DNA of 64,000 nucleotides from Bradyrhizobium sp. CCBAU 51765 (lineage in GTDB: Bacteria; Pseudomonadota; Alphaproteobacteria; Rhizobiales; Xanthobacteraceae), in assembly GCF_015291725.1 (NCBI RefSeq), contig NZ_CP030038.1, positions 4,267,001 to 4,331,000 of the forward strand, written 5' to 3'. Below are positions 17,126-28,143 of the stretch, piece after piece. The notes under the pieces are model-generated. The model worked only from the letters and a program-made list of their open reading frames with translations. It was not told the origin of the DNA and ran no database searches. The stretch's first letter is position 1; every line of letters starts with the position of its first letter. The position numbers were made by a program, and so were the translations under genes.

Positions 17126-17980
17126 ATGACCCCTTCCCGCGAGATTTCCCGCCTGATCGAGATCATGGCGGCGCTGCGCACGCCGGTCACCGGCTGCCCC
17201 TGGGACCTCGAGCAGGATTTTGCGACGATCGCGCCCTACACGATCGAGGAAGCCTATGAGGTGGTCGACGCCATCGCCCGCGGCGATCTCGACGATCTGC
17301 GCGAGGAGCTCGGCGATCTCCTGCTCCAGGTCGTGTACCACGCCCAGATGGCTTCGGAGCAGAAGGCGTTCGATTTTGGTGACGTCGTCGAAGCCATCAC
17401 CCGCAAGATGATCCGCCGCCATCCCCATGTCTTCGCCGACAAGGACGGCAATCTCGCCTCCTCGCATGTCAAGGAGGTTTGGGATCGCATCAAAGCCGAG
17501 GAGAAAGCCGAACGCGCCGCACGCCGGCCGCCGGAAGAAGCGCCGTCGCACCAATCGCTGCTGTCGGGCGTGAAGGCCGGCCAGCCCGCGCTGACGCGGG
17601 CGATAGAGCTGCAGCGCAAGGCCTCCACCGTCGGCTTCGACTGGAACGACCCGCGCGCGGTCTTGCAGAAGATCCGCGAGGAAGCCGACGAGATCGAGGC
17701 GGCATTGGACCGCGACGACAAGCAGGAGATTGCGGAAGAGACCGGCGACCTGATGTTCGCCCTCGTCAACCTCGCCCGCCATGTCGACGCCGATCCGGAA
17801 AGCGCACTCCGCGTGACCAATGCGAAATTCGAGCGGCGCTTCGCCTATATCGAGCGGATGCTGGAGGCGCAGGGTCGAAGCCTCGAACAGGCGTCGCTGG
17901 CGGAGATGGACGCGCTGTGGAATGCGGCGAAGGGTAAGGAGAAGCTAGCCTCAGAGGGAGGCAAGGACGTGCGCCGCTAG
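17126..17980 (+). CDS. mazG: Nucleoside triphosphate pyrophosphohydrolase MazG
   Basis: 284 residues with two all-alpha MazG domains. The first has the metal-binding pattern EEAYEVVDAI and REELGDLLLQVVYHA; the second has EEADEIEAAL and AEETGDLMFALVNLARH. It hydrolyses non-canonical or surplus NTPs to NMP and pyrophosphate. The ATG at 17126 places the conserved CPWDLEQ motif at the usual N-terminal position. It is divergent from queC (126-base gap) and convergent with hflX across a perfect hairpin. Confidence 0.95.
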   Translation: MTPSREISRLIEIMAALRTPVTGCPWDLEQDFATIAPYTIEEAYEVVDAIARGDLDDLREELGDLLLQVVYHAQMASEQKAFDFGDVVEAITRKMIRRHPHVFADKDGNLASSHVKEVWDRIKAEEKAERAARRPPEEAPSHQSLLSGVKAGQPALTRAIELQRKASTVGFDWNDPRAVLQKIREEADEIEAALDRDDKQEIAEETGDLMFALVNLARHVDADPESALRVTNAKFERRFAYIERMLEAQGRSLEQASLAEMDALWNAAKGKEKLASEGGKDVRR

Positions 17981-17986
17981 CTCCGC

Positions 17987-18014
17987 TGTCGTCCCGGCGT
18001 TCGCCGGGACGACA
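17987..18014. terminator. Perfect hairpin between convergent mazG and hflX, likely bidirectional terminator
   Basis: TGTCGTCCCGGCG (17987-17999) is followed after TT by its exact reverse complement, 13 base pairs in all. It starts 7 bases after the mazG stop and ends 4 bases before the hflX stop, so it can end both transcripts, though there is no T-run. The CGTCCCGGC..GCCGGGACG core looks like a dispersed palindromic repeat of this genus. Confidence 0.7.
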
Positions 18015-18018
18015 CCGG

Positions 18019-19398
18019 CTATGTGGCGTGATGCGGCACGGCGTCGAACCTGTTCACCACGATGTCCCGCTTGGTCGCGTCCACCCGTACGGTCATGTCG
18101 AAGCGGCCGTCGTGCAGCTCCTTCGACAGGACCTCGGCATTGCGGTGCAGCCAGCTGATGCCGGCACCGTCCGAGGCGTCGACGGAGAGATCGAGCGTGG
18201 TGCGTTTGGCGGCGAGGCGTTCCTCGATCGCGGCGAGCAGTGCATCGACTCCCTCGCCTGTCACGGCTGAAACCAGCATCGCCGGATGATCCTCCGGCCT
18301 GCGCGCGGCGATGTTCAGAAGCTCTTCGCGTTGCTCGGCATTGTACCGATCGATCTTGTTCCAGACTTCGATAATGCGGCCACTATCATCGGGGTTGATG
18401 CCGAGCTGACGCAGAACGGCATCGACGTCGCTCTGCTGCGCCTCAGCGTCTTCATGCGAGATGTCGCGGACATGCAGGATGACGTCGGCCTCCAGCACCT
18501 CCTCCAGCGTGGCGCGGAAGGCGGCGACGAGCTGGGTCGGCAGGTTGGAGATGAAGCCGACGGTGTCGGACAGCATCGCCTTGCCGCCATGCGGCAGGTT
18601 GAGCGCGCGCAAGGTGGGGTCGAGCGTCGCAAACAGCATGTCGGCCGCCTGCACGTCGGCGCGGGTCAGGCGGTTGAACAGCGTCGATTTGCCGGCATTG
18701 GTGTAGCCGACCAGCGCGACGACGCGATACGGTACGCGCTGGCGGCCGGCGCGATGCAGACGCCGTGTCGCCTGCACCTTTTTCAGCTCGCTCTCGAGCT
18801 TGGAGATGCGCTCCTGAATCAGGCGGCGGTCCGCCTCGATCTGCGTCTCGCCAGGACCGCCCATGAAGCCGAAACCGCCGCGCTGGCGTTCGAGATGGGT
18901 CCATGAGCGCACCAGGCGCGAGCGCTGGTAGTTGAGATGCGCCAGCTCGACCTGGAGCGAGCCCTCCCTGGTCTTGGCGCGGCGGCCGAAGATTTCCAGA
19001 ATGAGCCCGGTCCGATCGAGCACCTTGGCGTGCAGCTCCTTTTCGAGATTGCGCTGCTGGATCGGCGCCAGCGCGCAATCCATCACCACGAGCTCGACAT
19101 CGAGGCTCTTGACCAGACCGGCGATCTCCTCGACCTTGCCCTTGCCGATGTAGGTCGCTGGCCGGATCTCGCCGATCGGCGCGATGATGGCGTCGGCAAC
19201 GACGAGATCGATCGCACGCGCGAGGCCCGTGGCTTCATCAAGCCGGGCCTCGGCGTCGCGTTGGACGTGTCTTTCCGATTGCGTGTCGGCACTGCCGGCG
19301 CGCACTCGCAAATAGGGGCCGATGACCAGCACCCGCCCCGTATTGGCCCCTGCCGACCGCGGACGGTCGGCATCCCCGTCGAAACTCCGGGGTTCCAA
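18019..19398 (-). CDS. hflX: GTPase HflX
   Basis: 459-residue ribosome-associated GTPase. The N-terminal HflX domain contains YIGKGKVEEIAGLV and the G-rich RQRGGFGFMGGPGETQIE linker; the G domain has GYTNAGKST (G1), DTVGFISNLP (G3) and NKID (G4). In E. coli HflX splits stalled ribosomes, for example after heat shock. The start is a TTG at 19398, the first possible codon after an in-frame stop, 11 bases after hfq, with a GAGAG sequence upstream. It forms the classic hfq-hflX pair. Confidence 0.95.
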   Translation of the reverse strand: MEPRSFDGDADRPRSAGANTGRVLVIGPYLRVRAGSADTQSERHVQRDAEARLDEATGLARAIDLVVADAIIAPIGEIRPATYIGKGKVEEIAGLVKSLDVELVVMDCALAPIQQRNLEKELHAKVLDRTGLILEIFGRRAKTREGSLQVELAHLNYQRSRLVRSWTHLERQRGGFGFMGGPGETQIEADRRLIQERISKLESELKKVQATRRLHRAGRQRVPYRVVALVGYTNAGKSTLFNRLTRADVQAADMLFATLDPTLRALNLPHGGKAMLSDTVGFISNLPTQLVAAFRATLEEVLEADVILHVRDISHEDAEAQQSDVDAVLRQLGINPDDSGRIIEVWNKIDRYNAEQREELLNIAARRPEDHPAMLVSAVTGEGVDALLAAIEERLAAKRTTLDLSVDASDGAGISWLHRNAEVLSKELHDGRFDMTVRVDATKRDIVVNRFDAVPHHAT

Positions 19399-19409
19399 TC
19401 AAATCACTC

Positions 19410-19658
19410 TCAAGCCGGCTGATCCTCGCCGCCTTCGAACAACTGGATGGGTGCGCCCGGCATGATGGTCGAGATCGCATGCTTGTAGACCAGCTGCGAG
19501 TGACCGTCGCGCCGCAGCAGCAAACAGAAATTGTCGAACCAGGTCACGATGCCCTGGAGCTTCACTCCGTTGACCAGAAAGATCGTCAGTGGCGTCTTGG
19601 TTTTGCGAACGTGATTAAGGAATGTGTCCTGTAGGTTTTGTGCGCGGTCTGCCGCCAT
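19410..19658 (-). CDS. hfq: RNA chaperone Hfq
   Basis: 82 residues with both Sm motifs: the segment TKTPLTIFLVNGVKLQGIVTW, and the C-terminal YKHAIST with the conserved K-H. It binds small RNAs and mRNAs; in rhizobia (NrfA in Azorhizobium and relatives) Hfq also affects nifA expression. The C-terminus is short, as usual for alphaproteobacteria. It lies between ntrX and hflX, all leftward. Confidence 0.98.
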   Translation of the reverse strand: MAADRAQNLQDTFLNHVRKTKTPLTIFLVNGVKLQGIVTWFDNFCLLLRRDGHSQLVYKHAISTIMPGAPIQLFEGGEDQPA

Positions 19659-19960
19659 TGTTTTTTTCTCGCTTTGAGTTTCTTTTTATTGCGCCGGTTG
19701 CGGCCCTCTTGTGACGTTCGGGGCCTCTCCCAGTTGCTGTCCCTCATGAGATCCCCCTCGGAAGGAACAGCGGTTCGATTAGAGGACAGGTCGGGATATT
19801 AGGCAAGCCGCTTCACGCGGCAGGCCACGCCCTATTGTCCCGGAAAACTACGGAAATCGATGATCTTACTCGCCTACTCCTGACGCCTGGCCGCGGGCTA
19901 GATTGTTGTTTTGACGCGTTTTCTTGACGCGAACCGGTCTCCACTCCGCTCGAAATCGCA
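19659..19960. other. hfq leader / ntrX-hfq intergenic region, no gene seen
   Basis: 302 bases. A T-rich stretch lies directly before hfq (19659-19690), unusual for this genome. I see no open frame with a ribosome site. It probably holds an hfq promoter and the end of the ntrYX transcript, but no clear terminator hairpin was found. Confidence 0.5.
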
Positions 19961-21331
19961 CTAGCCGACGCCGAGCGCTTTCAGCTTCCGATGCAGCGCC
20001 GAGCGTTCCATGCCAACGAACTCGGCCGTACGGGAAATATTTCCTGAAAAACGGCTGATCTGCGCAATTAGATAGTCGCGCTCGAACACTTCGCGCGCCT
20101 CACGCAGCGGCAAGCCCATGATGTGCTCGCCATTGTTGCTGGTCGGCATCGCCGGCACCATCGAGCCGACGTCCTGCGGCAACATGTCGGCCGTGATGAT
20201 GACCTCCGGCCCCCCTGCCGCGAGAATCATCACCCTCTCGACGTTGTTGCGGAGCTGACGCACATTGCCGGGCCAAACATGGGATTGCAGCACCGCCATC
20301 GCGTCCTGCCCGATCTGGCGCTTGGGAAGGCCGCTGCCGGCGGAAATCTGCTCCATGAAATAGTCGATCAATTCCGGAATGTCCTCGCGCCGCTCCGACA
20401 GCGCGGGCACGCGGATCGGCACCACCGAGAGCCGGTGATAGAGGTCCTCGCGGAAACGGCCGGCCGCGATCTCCTCCTCCAGGTTGCGCGCGGTCGAGGA
20501 GATGATGCGCACGTCGACCTGCACCCTGGCGGTACCGCCGACGCGCTGGAACGACTGCTCCACCAGCACGCGCAAAATCTTGTTCTGGGTCTCGCGCGGC
20601 ATGTCGGCGATCTCGTCGATGAACAACGTGCCGCCATGGGCTTCCTCGAGCGCACCAGGCTTGCGCGGCTGCTCGCCATTGGACTGCTCGATGCCGAACA
20701 GCTCGTGCTCCATGCGCTCGGGCGTGATCGCCGCCGCGTTGATCACCACGAAGGGACCGTCGGCGCGGCCCGAGGCCGTATGCAGCGTGCGAGCGGTCAA
20801 TTCCTTGCCGGCGCCGGCGGGGCCGACGATCAGGATGCGGCTGTTGGCCTTCGCCGCACGCTCGATGGTCTGACGCAGCTGGTTCATGCTGGGCGAGCGG
20901 CCGACGAGCTGGCTCGCGCTCGGCGCGAGCTGCTTCAGCTCCTTGACCTCGCGCTTGAGTCGCGAGTTCTCCAGCGCTCTGGTCGCGACTAGGATCAGCC
21001 GGTCAGCCTTGAACGGCTTCTCGATGAAATCGTAGGCGCCGCGCTTGATCGCGGCGACCGCGGTCTCGATGTTGCCGTGGCCGGAGATCATCACGACCGG
21101 CAGATCAGCATTGTCCTTCTTGACCTGCTCCAGCAGCTGCAAGCCGTCGAGCTTGGAGCCTTGCAGCCAGATGTCGAGAAACACGAGATGCGGCCGCCGA
21201 TTGGCAATCTCGGCGAGCGCCGTATCGCTGTCGCGTGCGGTCCGGGTCACGAACCCCTCGTCTTCGAGAATGCCCGCAACGAGATCCCGAATATCGGCCT
21301 CATCATCGACAATCAGAATTTCACTTGCCAT
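19961..21331 (-). CDS. ntrX: Nitrogen response regulator NtrX
   Basis: 456 residues: receiver domain (EILIVDDEADIRDLV, phosphoacceptor Asp in HLVFLDIWLQG), AAA+ domain (Walker A as GPAGAGKE, FIDEIADMP) and a Fis-type helix-turn-helix (SRTAEFVGMERSALHRKLKALG). The sigma-54 contact loop GAFTGA is missing: where NtrC has it, this protein reads IEQSNGEQPRKPGAL. That is normal for alphaproteobacterial NtrX, which acts at sigma-70 type promoters. It is partner of the NtrY kinase encoded 17 bases upstream, and controls nitrogen and redox responses. Confidence 0.96.
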   Translation of the reverse strand: MASEILIVDDEADIRDLVAGILEDEGFVTRTARDSDTALAEIANRRPHLVFLDIWLQGSKLDGLQLLEQVKKDNADLPVVMISGHGNIETAVAAIKRGAYDFIEKPFKADRLILVATRALENSRLKREVKELKQLAPSASQLVGRSPSMNQLRQTIERAAKANSRILIVGPAGAGKELTARTLHTASGRADGPFVVINAAAITPERMEHELFGIEQSNGEQPRKPGALEEAHGGTLFIDEIADMPRETQNKILRVLVEQSFQRVGGTARVQVDVRIISSTARNLEEEIAAGRFREDLYHRLSVVPIRVPALSERREDIPELIDYFMEQISAGSGLPKRQIGQDAMAVLQSHVWPGNVRQLRNNVERVMILAAGGPEVIITADMLPQDVGSMVPAMPTSNNGEHIMGLPLREAREVFERDYLIAQISRFSGNISRTAEFVGMERSALHRKLKALGVG

Positions 21332-21348
21332 GGATCGCGCCTGTGTTG

Positions 21349-23751
21349 TCAGCTGCCCGTTGAGGCTTCGATTTTCGTTGATTCATTGGTCTTTTCAGCC
21401 GGCTCTTTGGTTCCGGCAGGCGGCTCTTTTGTTTCCAGCTCGCTGCTGGATTTGTTCACGGATTCCGTGACCGCTGCCTTGTTTTCCGGCTTGGTTGCCT
21501 CGTTGGGCGCCGGCTCGGCGCCCCCGGATTTCGCGGGTTGCCCCGAGATCGCAAAGCGCATCCGCATCCAGGCGCCGCGCTGGCCTTCGCGGAAGTCGGA
21601 GGCGTCCTTCAGCTCGATCCGCCCGCCATGGTCCTCCAGCACGCGGCCGACGATGGCCAGCCCCAGGCCCGTGCCCTTGGCACGCGTGGTGACGTACGGC
21701 TCGAGCAGGCGCGAGCGCGCGACCTTCGGCAGGCCGATACCGTTGTCGATGACGTCGATCAGCACGTCGTCGCCCTCGCGCGACACCACGACGTCGATTC
21801 GGCCTTTGCCGAGCTCCTCGGGAGGAACCTGCTCGATTGCCTCGGTGGCGTTCTTGATGATGTTGGTGACCGCCTGGGAGATCAGCCGCCGGTCGAACTG
21901 GGCGCGGAGCGGATCGTCCTTGAACTCGGCCTCGATATCGATTTCGGGATGGGCGACCTTCATCAGGAACACCGCCTGCCGCACCGTGTCGGCGACGTCC
22001 TCGCCTTCCATGACCGGTTTGGGCATCCGCGCAAAGCGCGAGAACTCGTCGACCATGCGCCTGATGTCGTCGACCTGGCGCACGATGGTGTCGGTGCACT
22101 GGTCGAAGATCTGCTTGTCCTTGACCTCGGTGATGGACTTGCCGAACTTGCGGCGGATGCGCTCGGCGGAGAGCTGGATCGGCGTCAACGGATTCTTGAT
22201 CTCGTGGGCGATGCGGCGCGCCACGTCGCCCCAGGCCGAGGTCCGTTGTGCCGAGACGAGTTCGGTGATGTCGTCGAGCGTGATGATGTAGCTGTCGTGC
22301 GGCTGGTTCTTCTCGGCGCTGACGCGGACCGACAGATTGCGCTCGGCACCGTCCCGGGTGATGGTGATCTGGCCCTGCACCAGGCGCTGGGTCCCCTCCC
22401 GCGCCGTCTTCATCATCTCGTCGAGCTCGGGCAGCACGTCCGAGAGCGGATGGCCCAGCGTCTCCGCTTCTGAGTGCCCGATCAGCTTCTCGGCCGAGCG
22501 GTTGAGGATGCCGACGCTGCCGGAAGCATCGACGCCGATGATGCCGGCGCTCGCCGAGGACAGCACGGCCTCGATGAAGCGGCGGCGGCTGTCGATGAGG
22601 TCGCTGGCATTGACCAGTTCGTCGCGCTGGCTGCGCAATTCCTGCGTCATCTTGTTGAAAGTCTCGCCCAGCTGGGCGAGATCGCCTTCCGACTGATGCA
22701 CGGGCACCTTCACATGGAGGTCGCCGGTCGAGACCGTTTGCGCCGCGTTCATCAGCCGCCGGATCGGTGAGACGAGCGAGTTGGCGAAGTTGAGGCCGAT
22801 CAGCACCGACGCCATCAGAATGGTCAGCGCGATCACCGCGAACATCAGCGCGAAGGCGACCTGGATGCCGAGGCGGCGTGACTCGATCTGGGCGTATTCG
22901 GCGACGCTGACTTCGGTCTGCTTGAGCTGATTGACGACGTTCGGATCGAGCGGACGGGCGACATAGAGGAAGGTGTCGTTGAAGGCGCGCAGGCGGATCA
23001 CCGCGGCAACGAAGCTCGCGTCCGGCAGGACCGCGATCTCGGGTTCGTTCTCGTTGACGTTGCTCAGGAAGTCCGGCGCGGGCGGCGAATAAGCCAGCCG
23101 CATGCCGGTGTCAGCGGATTCCAGGATATTGGTGTTCTTGTCGATGATCATCGCGCCCGGCAAATTGCGCGAGGCGGCGCTCGCCGTCAGCATCTCCCGG
23201 AACGAGCGGCGATCCTGGTCGTAGAGCGGCCTTGCGTGCGCGATATCGTTGGCCATGCCTAGAATGTCGCCGCGGATCAGCTGCGCGTGGTCCTGCATAT
23301 AGGCGCGCGCGATCGTCAGCGAGTTCTGGATCACCTCCCTGGTCGGGCCGGAGAACAACCGGTCGAGGCCGCGCTCGATGGTGACGTTGGCAACGACGGA
23401 GACGAGCACCGCCGGCAGCACCGCCACGATCGAGAACAGGCTGACGATCTGGACATGGAGGCGCGCCGCCGCCCTTCCCCGCCGCCGCGCCAGGATCAGC
23501 TGCCAGAGTTCCCTGACGATGATCCCCACCAGGAGCAGGATCGTCGCAGCGTTAATCAGGTAGAACGAGCGGACGACCTCGGGCGTCGGATCGATCCTGG
23601 TCAGGCCGGTCAGGACCAGGAAGGTCAGGAGGGCCGACAGCAGCGCCAGCGCGACGGCAAAGGGTGCCAGCCAGCGTCGCACCGACCAACGCCGGGGCTC
23701 CTCCGCTGGGGCCGTGTCAAAGTGTGCGGCCGAGGTATCTGCGCTGGTCAT
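21349..23751 (-). CDS. ntrY: Sensor histidine kinase NtrY
   Basis: 800 residues. Two N-terminal membrane segments, a third before a large periplasmic region, a fourth near residue 300, then HAMP, PAS (ILNRSAEKLIGHSEAE), the phosphoacceptor box HEIKNPLTPIQLSAERI and an ATPase domain (N-box NIIKNATEA, G1 DNGIGLP, G2 GTGLGLAIV). The ATG at 23751 is chosen; upstream codons add an unlikely basic segment. The last 55 residues form a low-complexity Lys/Glu/Pro tail after the kinase domain. It works with NtrX. Confidence 0.95.
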   Translation of the reverse strand: MTSADTSAAHFDTAPAEEPRRWSVRRWLAPFAVALALLSALLTFLVLTGLTRIDPTPEVVRSFYLINAATILLLVGIIVRELWQLILARRRGRAAARLHVQIVSLFSIVAVLPAVLVSVVANVTIERGLDRLFSGPTREVIQNSLTIARAYMQDHAQLIRGDILGMANDIAHARPLYDQDRRSFREMLTASAASRNLPGAMIIDKNTNILESADTGMRLAYSPPAPDFLSNVNENEPEIAVLPDASFVAAVIRLRAFNDTFLYVARPLDPNVVNQLKQTEVSVAEYAQIESRRLGIQVAFALMFAVIALTILMASVLIGLNFANSLVSPIRRLMNAAQTVSTGDLHVKVPVHQSEGDLAQLGETFNKMTQELRSQRDELVNASDLIDSRRRFIEAVLSSASAGIIGVDASGSVGILNRSAEKLIGHSEAETLGHPLSDVLPELDEMMKTAREGTQRLVQGQITITRDGAERNLSVRVSAEKNQPHDSYIITLDDITELVSAQRTSAWGDVARRIAHEIKNPLTPIQLSAERIRRKFGKSITEVKDKQIFDQCTDTIVRQVDDIRRMVDEFSRFARMPKPVMEGEDVADTVRQAVFLMKVAHPEIDIEAEFKDDPLRAQFDRRLISQAVTNIIKNATEAIEQVPPEELGKGRIDVVVSREGDDVLIDVIDNGIGLPKVARSRLLEPYVTTRAKGTGLGLAIVGRVLEDHGGRIELKDASDFREGQRGAWMRMRFAISGQPAKSGGAEPAPNEATKPENKAAVTESVNKSSSELETKEPPAGTKEPAEKTNESTKIEASTGS

Positions 23752-23924
23752 TCCGGCAATGGTGGTGATGAAAACGGGTCCGCGACGGGCGGATACTGAT
23801 GTATTCGTACCACATTGTTGCCGAATTGCGACAATTCCGCGGCGTGACGCCCACGGCAGACCGGCGAAATCCACAGGCAGGCTAACCAGCGGGAACGGAT
23901 TCCCGCCGCTGCGGCTTGTCCGAG

Positions 23925-24071
23925 ATGGACAGGTTCTTTCTCGCGATCATGATTTCTGCCGTTCTGCTGCTGATCGTCGCCGCCGATCTGCTGGTCAACG
24001 GTCCCGGCCTGCAGGAGCCGATGGCGCACGTCGCGCGCGTCCTGCCGCCCACAGGTGCAATCATCAGGTGA
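23925..24071 (+). CDS. Possible small membrane protein, 48 residues
   Basis: A short frame in the 488-base gap between ntrC and ntrY, on the opposite strand. It starts MDRFFLAIMISAVLLLIVAA, a good single membrane segment with positive N-terminal residue, then a 28-residue tail ending in TGAIIR. There is no strong ribosome site. The clean hydrophobic-then-polar layout suggests a real small protein but the evidence is thin. The rest of the gap (23752-23924 and 24072-24239) shows nothing else. Confidence 0.4.
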   Translation: MDRFFLAIMISAVLLLIVAADLLVNGPGLQEPMAHVARVLPPTGAIIR

Positions 24072-24239
24072 ATGTGTTCGCCGCCACCGGTGGCGGAAGG
24101 TCCCATTCTTGTGTGACCGCGGAACATTTCTGCCCGCTCCGACTTCTGCTCACCGCGTCAGCCACAACGGCCAGCGCGATCCGGACAGGCTCAGCTCCAC
24201 CATGGTAGGGGGAGCTGAGCCACCGTCCGCTTCGAGAGA

Positions 24240-25682
<1,443 letters not shown>

Positions 25683-25691
25683 CGTTGATCC

Positions 25692-26867
25692 TCATTTTGC
25701 CCCCTGTGACGCAGGCGACGAATTTCCGGCAGAGCCGTCGCGACTGCTTTGATCGGCATGTTTCACCGATGTGGAATACATCGGCATCAGCACGCGGAAG
25801 GTGGTCTTGCGCGGCTGAGATTCGCATTCGATGATGCCCCCGTGATCGCCGACGATCTTGGCGACCAGCGCCAGGCCGAGACCCGAGCCGGTCTGCTTGG
25901 TGGTCACGAAGGGATCGAACAGGTTGGGCAGAAGATCGTCCGGCACGCCTGGCCCGTTGTCCTTCACGCAGAATTCCAGCGGCAGGGATACCCTGGATTT
26001 TTGACCGGGGACTGACAGGCGCACGCCGGGGCGGAACGCGGTGGTGAGCTGGATCTCGGCGTCGGGAACGTCGATCAGGGCTTCGGCGGCGTTCTTCACG
26101 AGGTTGAGGAACACCTGAATCAGTTGATCCTGGTTCGCCAGCACCGGCGGCAGCGAGGGATCGTAGTCCTCGACGAAGCGGATGTTGCGGGCAAAGCCCG
26201 ACTGCGCCAGCCGCTTCACGTGGTCGAGCACCGAATGGATGTTGACGGGGCCGCGCACCACGGGACGCTCGTCGCCGAACACCTCCATGCGGTCGACCAG
26301 CGTCACGATGCGGTCGGCCTCGTCGCAGATCAGCCGCGTCAGCATGCGGTCCTCGGACGAGGCCTGCTGTTCCAGAAGCTGCGCGGCGCCGCGGATGCCG
26401 GACAGCGGATTCTTGATCTCGTGCGCCAGCATCGCGGCGAGCGCGATCACCGAGCGCGCGGCGCTGCGATGGGTGAGCTGGCGGTCCATCTTGTCGGCAA
26501 TGCTGCGCTCCTGGAGCATCACCACGATGTGGCCCGGCCGCTCCGTGAGAGGAGCCACGTGCAGATCGACCTGGCGATCGCCGCCCATGCGCGGCGTGCC
26601 GAGATCGACCTTGTATTCGTTGACCGGCGAATTCGACGAGCGCACCTGGTCGATCAGCGCCAGCAAGGGGCTGCCGAACGGCACCAGCTCCTTCAACGAC
26701 TGCCGCTTCAGGAACTGCGTCGAGATCTCGAAGAAGGCTTCGGTTGCGATATTGGCGGCGACGATCTTGCCATCCGGCCCGATCATGAGCACGGGATTGG
26801 GCAAGGCGTCCAGGATCGCGTCGCTGTCGGACTGAAGCGGCCGACGATGTTCAGCGGCTGAGCTCAT
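25692..26867 (-). CDS. ntrB: Nitrogen sensor kinase/phosphatase NtrB (NR-II)
   Basis: 391 residues, no membrane segments: PAS domain (ALPNPVLMIGPDGKIVAAN), phosphoacceptor box AHEIKNPLSGIRGAAQLL, N-box VFLNLVKNAAEAL, and G boxes DNGPGVPD and GSGLGLALVAKI. It phosphorylates or dephosphorylates NtrC in response to PII. The ATG at 26867 overlaps the dusB stop (ATGA), which fixes the start. The C-terminal 20 residues after MPMYSTS are poorly ordered. Confidence 0.97.
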   Translation of the reverse strand: MSSAAEHRRPLQSDSDAILDALPNPVLMIGPDGKIVAANIATEAFFEISTQFLKRQSLKELVPFGSPLLALIDQVRSSNSPVNEYKVDLGTPRMGGDRQVDLHVAPLTERPGHIVVMLQERSIADKMDRQLTHRSAARSVIALAAMLAHEIKNPLSGIRGAAQLLEQQASSEDRMLTRLICDEADRIVTLVDRMEVFGDERPVVRGPVNIHSVLDHVKRLAQSGFARNIRFVEDYDPSLPPVLANQDQLIQVFLNLVKNAAEALIDVPDAEIQLTTAFRPGVRLSVPGQKSRVSLPLEFCVKDNGPGVPDDLLPNLFDPFVTTKQTGSGLGLALVAKIVGDHGGIIECESQPRKTTFRVLMPMYSTSVKHADQSSRDGSAGNSSPASQGAK

Positions 26868-27940
26868 GCAGCAGCGCTCCATGCGAAGTCGTCGAAGGCG
26901 TCTTGTAGTGAATTGTGAACGAGGCGCGGATCCTCCGAGACCAGGATCTTTTGGCGCCAGGATTTCAGCTTCTCCGCCGGCGCACGGCTCACCTGCGCCG
27001 CGACGTCGAGTGCCCAGCTCAGATGCTTGCGGGCATGCCTCAGTCCGACGCGCAGGCCATAGAGCGCGCAGACGCCATCATAGAGCGTGCGGACATAATG
27101 CAGCTGCGTTTCGAGCGAGGGCATCGCTTCCTCGGCCCCGCCCTGCAGGCGGCGGCCGATCTGGCCGGGCAGCCAGGGCTGGCCCTGCGCACCACGGCCG
27201 ATCATCACGGCATCGGCGCCCGAGGCCTCCAATGCTGCGAGCGCCTTCTCGTACGACGTAATGTCGCCGTTGACGACGAGCGGAATGGAGATGGCCTCGC
27301 GTACGGCGCGGATCGCGCCCCAATCGGCCTCGCCCTTGTAGAACTGGCAGCGGGTGCGCCCATGGACGGTGACGAGCCGGACTCCTGCGGCTTCCGCGCG
27401 CCGCGCCAGCTCCGGCGCGTTGCGCGTGCGGTCGTCCCAGCCGAGCCGCATCTTCAGCGTCACCGGCACCTTCACCGCCGCGATCGTCGCGTCGATCAGG
27501 CTGACGGCATGGTCGAGGTCGCGCATCAAGGCCGAGCCGGACTGGCCGCCGGTGACGTGGCGGGCCGGACAGCCCATGTTGATGTCGATGATATCGGCAC
27601 CTTCAGCTTCGGCGATCCGGGCGCCTTCGGCCATCCAGTGCGTCTCGCAGCCGGCGAGCTGGACCACATGCGGGCCGATGCCTGTGGCTTCGCAGCGCAA
27701 CCGGGACATCCGGTGGCCATTGGCGAGCTCATCGCTCGCGGTCATTTCGGACACGACCAGACCCGCTCCAAGCTCGGCGGCCAGCCGACGGACGGGCGAG
27801 TCAGTCACACCCGACATCGGTGCCAGGAAGACCGGGGTGGCGATATCAATATCGCCTATTTTCAACGGCTTAGAGCCGGATACTGCCGAGCCGGTCACAG
27901 GGGTCTCGTTGACTGTGCAGGGCCTCATCGCGCCTGCCAT
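26864..27940 (-). CDS. dusB: tRNA-dihydrouridine synthase DusB (NifR3)
   Basis: 358-residue flavoenzyme that reduces uridines in the tRNA D-loop. Seen are the FMN-barrel start PVFLAPMSGVTDSPVRRL, the catalytic Cys in NMGCPARHVTGGQSGSALM, and VTVHGRTRCQFYKG. It is the first gene of the nifR3-ntrB-ntrC operon conserved in alphaproteobacteria, overlapping ntrB by 4 bases. It is divergent from ispDF with about 200 bases between. Confidence 0.97.
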   Translation of the reverse strand: MAGAMRPCTVNETPVTGSAVSGSKPLKIGDIDIATPVFLAPMSGVTDSPVRRLAAELGAGLVVSEMTASDELANGHRMSRLRCEATGIGPHVVQLAGCETHWMAEGARIAEAEGADIIDINMGCPARHVTGGQSGSALMRDLDHAVSLIDATIAAVKVPVTLKMRLGWDDRTRNAPELARRAEAAGVRLVTVHGRTRCQFYKGEADWGAIRAVREAISIPLVVNGDITSYEKALAALEASGADAVMIGRGAQGQPWLPGQIGRRLQGGAEEAMPSLETQLHYVRTLYDGVCALYGLRVGLRHARKHLSWALDVAAQVSRAPAEKLKSWRQKILVSEDPRLVHNSLQDAFDDFAWSAAA

Positions 27941-28143
27941 GATCTATCTTGCGCACAATTCTTGTGCAGTCAAGCGTCATGCCTACAGTTTAGACAGTTC
28001 TGCAAATCTTTCAAGTGCAGTGCAGCAAAATGCTGTTTCCCACAATCCGGGGAAACCCCCTTTTTTTGCGGGCCTGCCGTGCTAGAGGCATGCCGGCAAT
28101 CCCCTCCCCGACTCCTTAATGAGCAACTGAGTAATTGAGTCCT

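Noticed and set aside
16286..17782. QueC extended to 498 residues
   Set aside because: The added part is antisense to mazG; the family start is MSDAFSSETALVLFSGG-type at 16999.
19961..21331. NtrX as a sigma-54 activator
   Set aside because: The GAFTGA loop is absent, unlike in the neighbouring NtrC.
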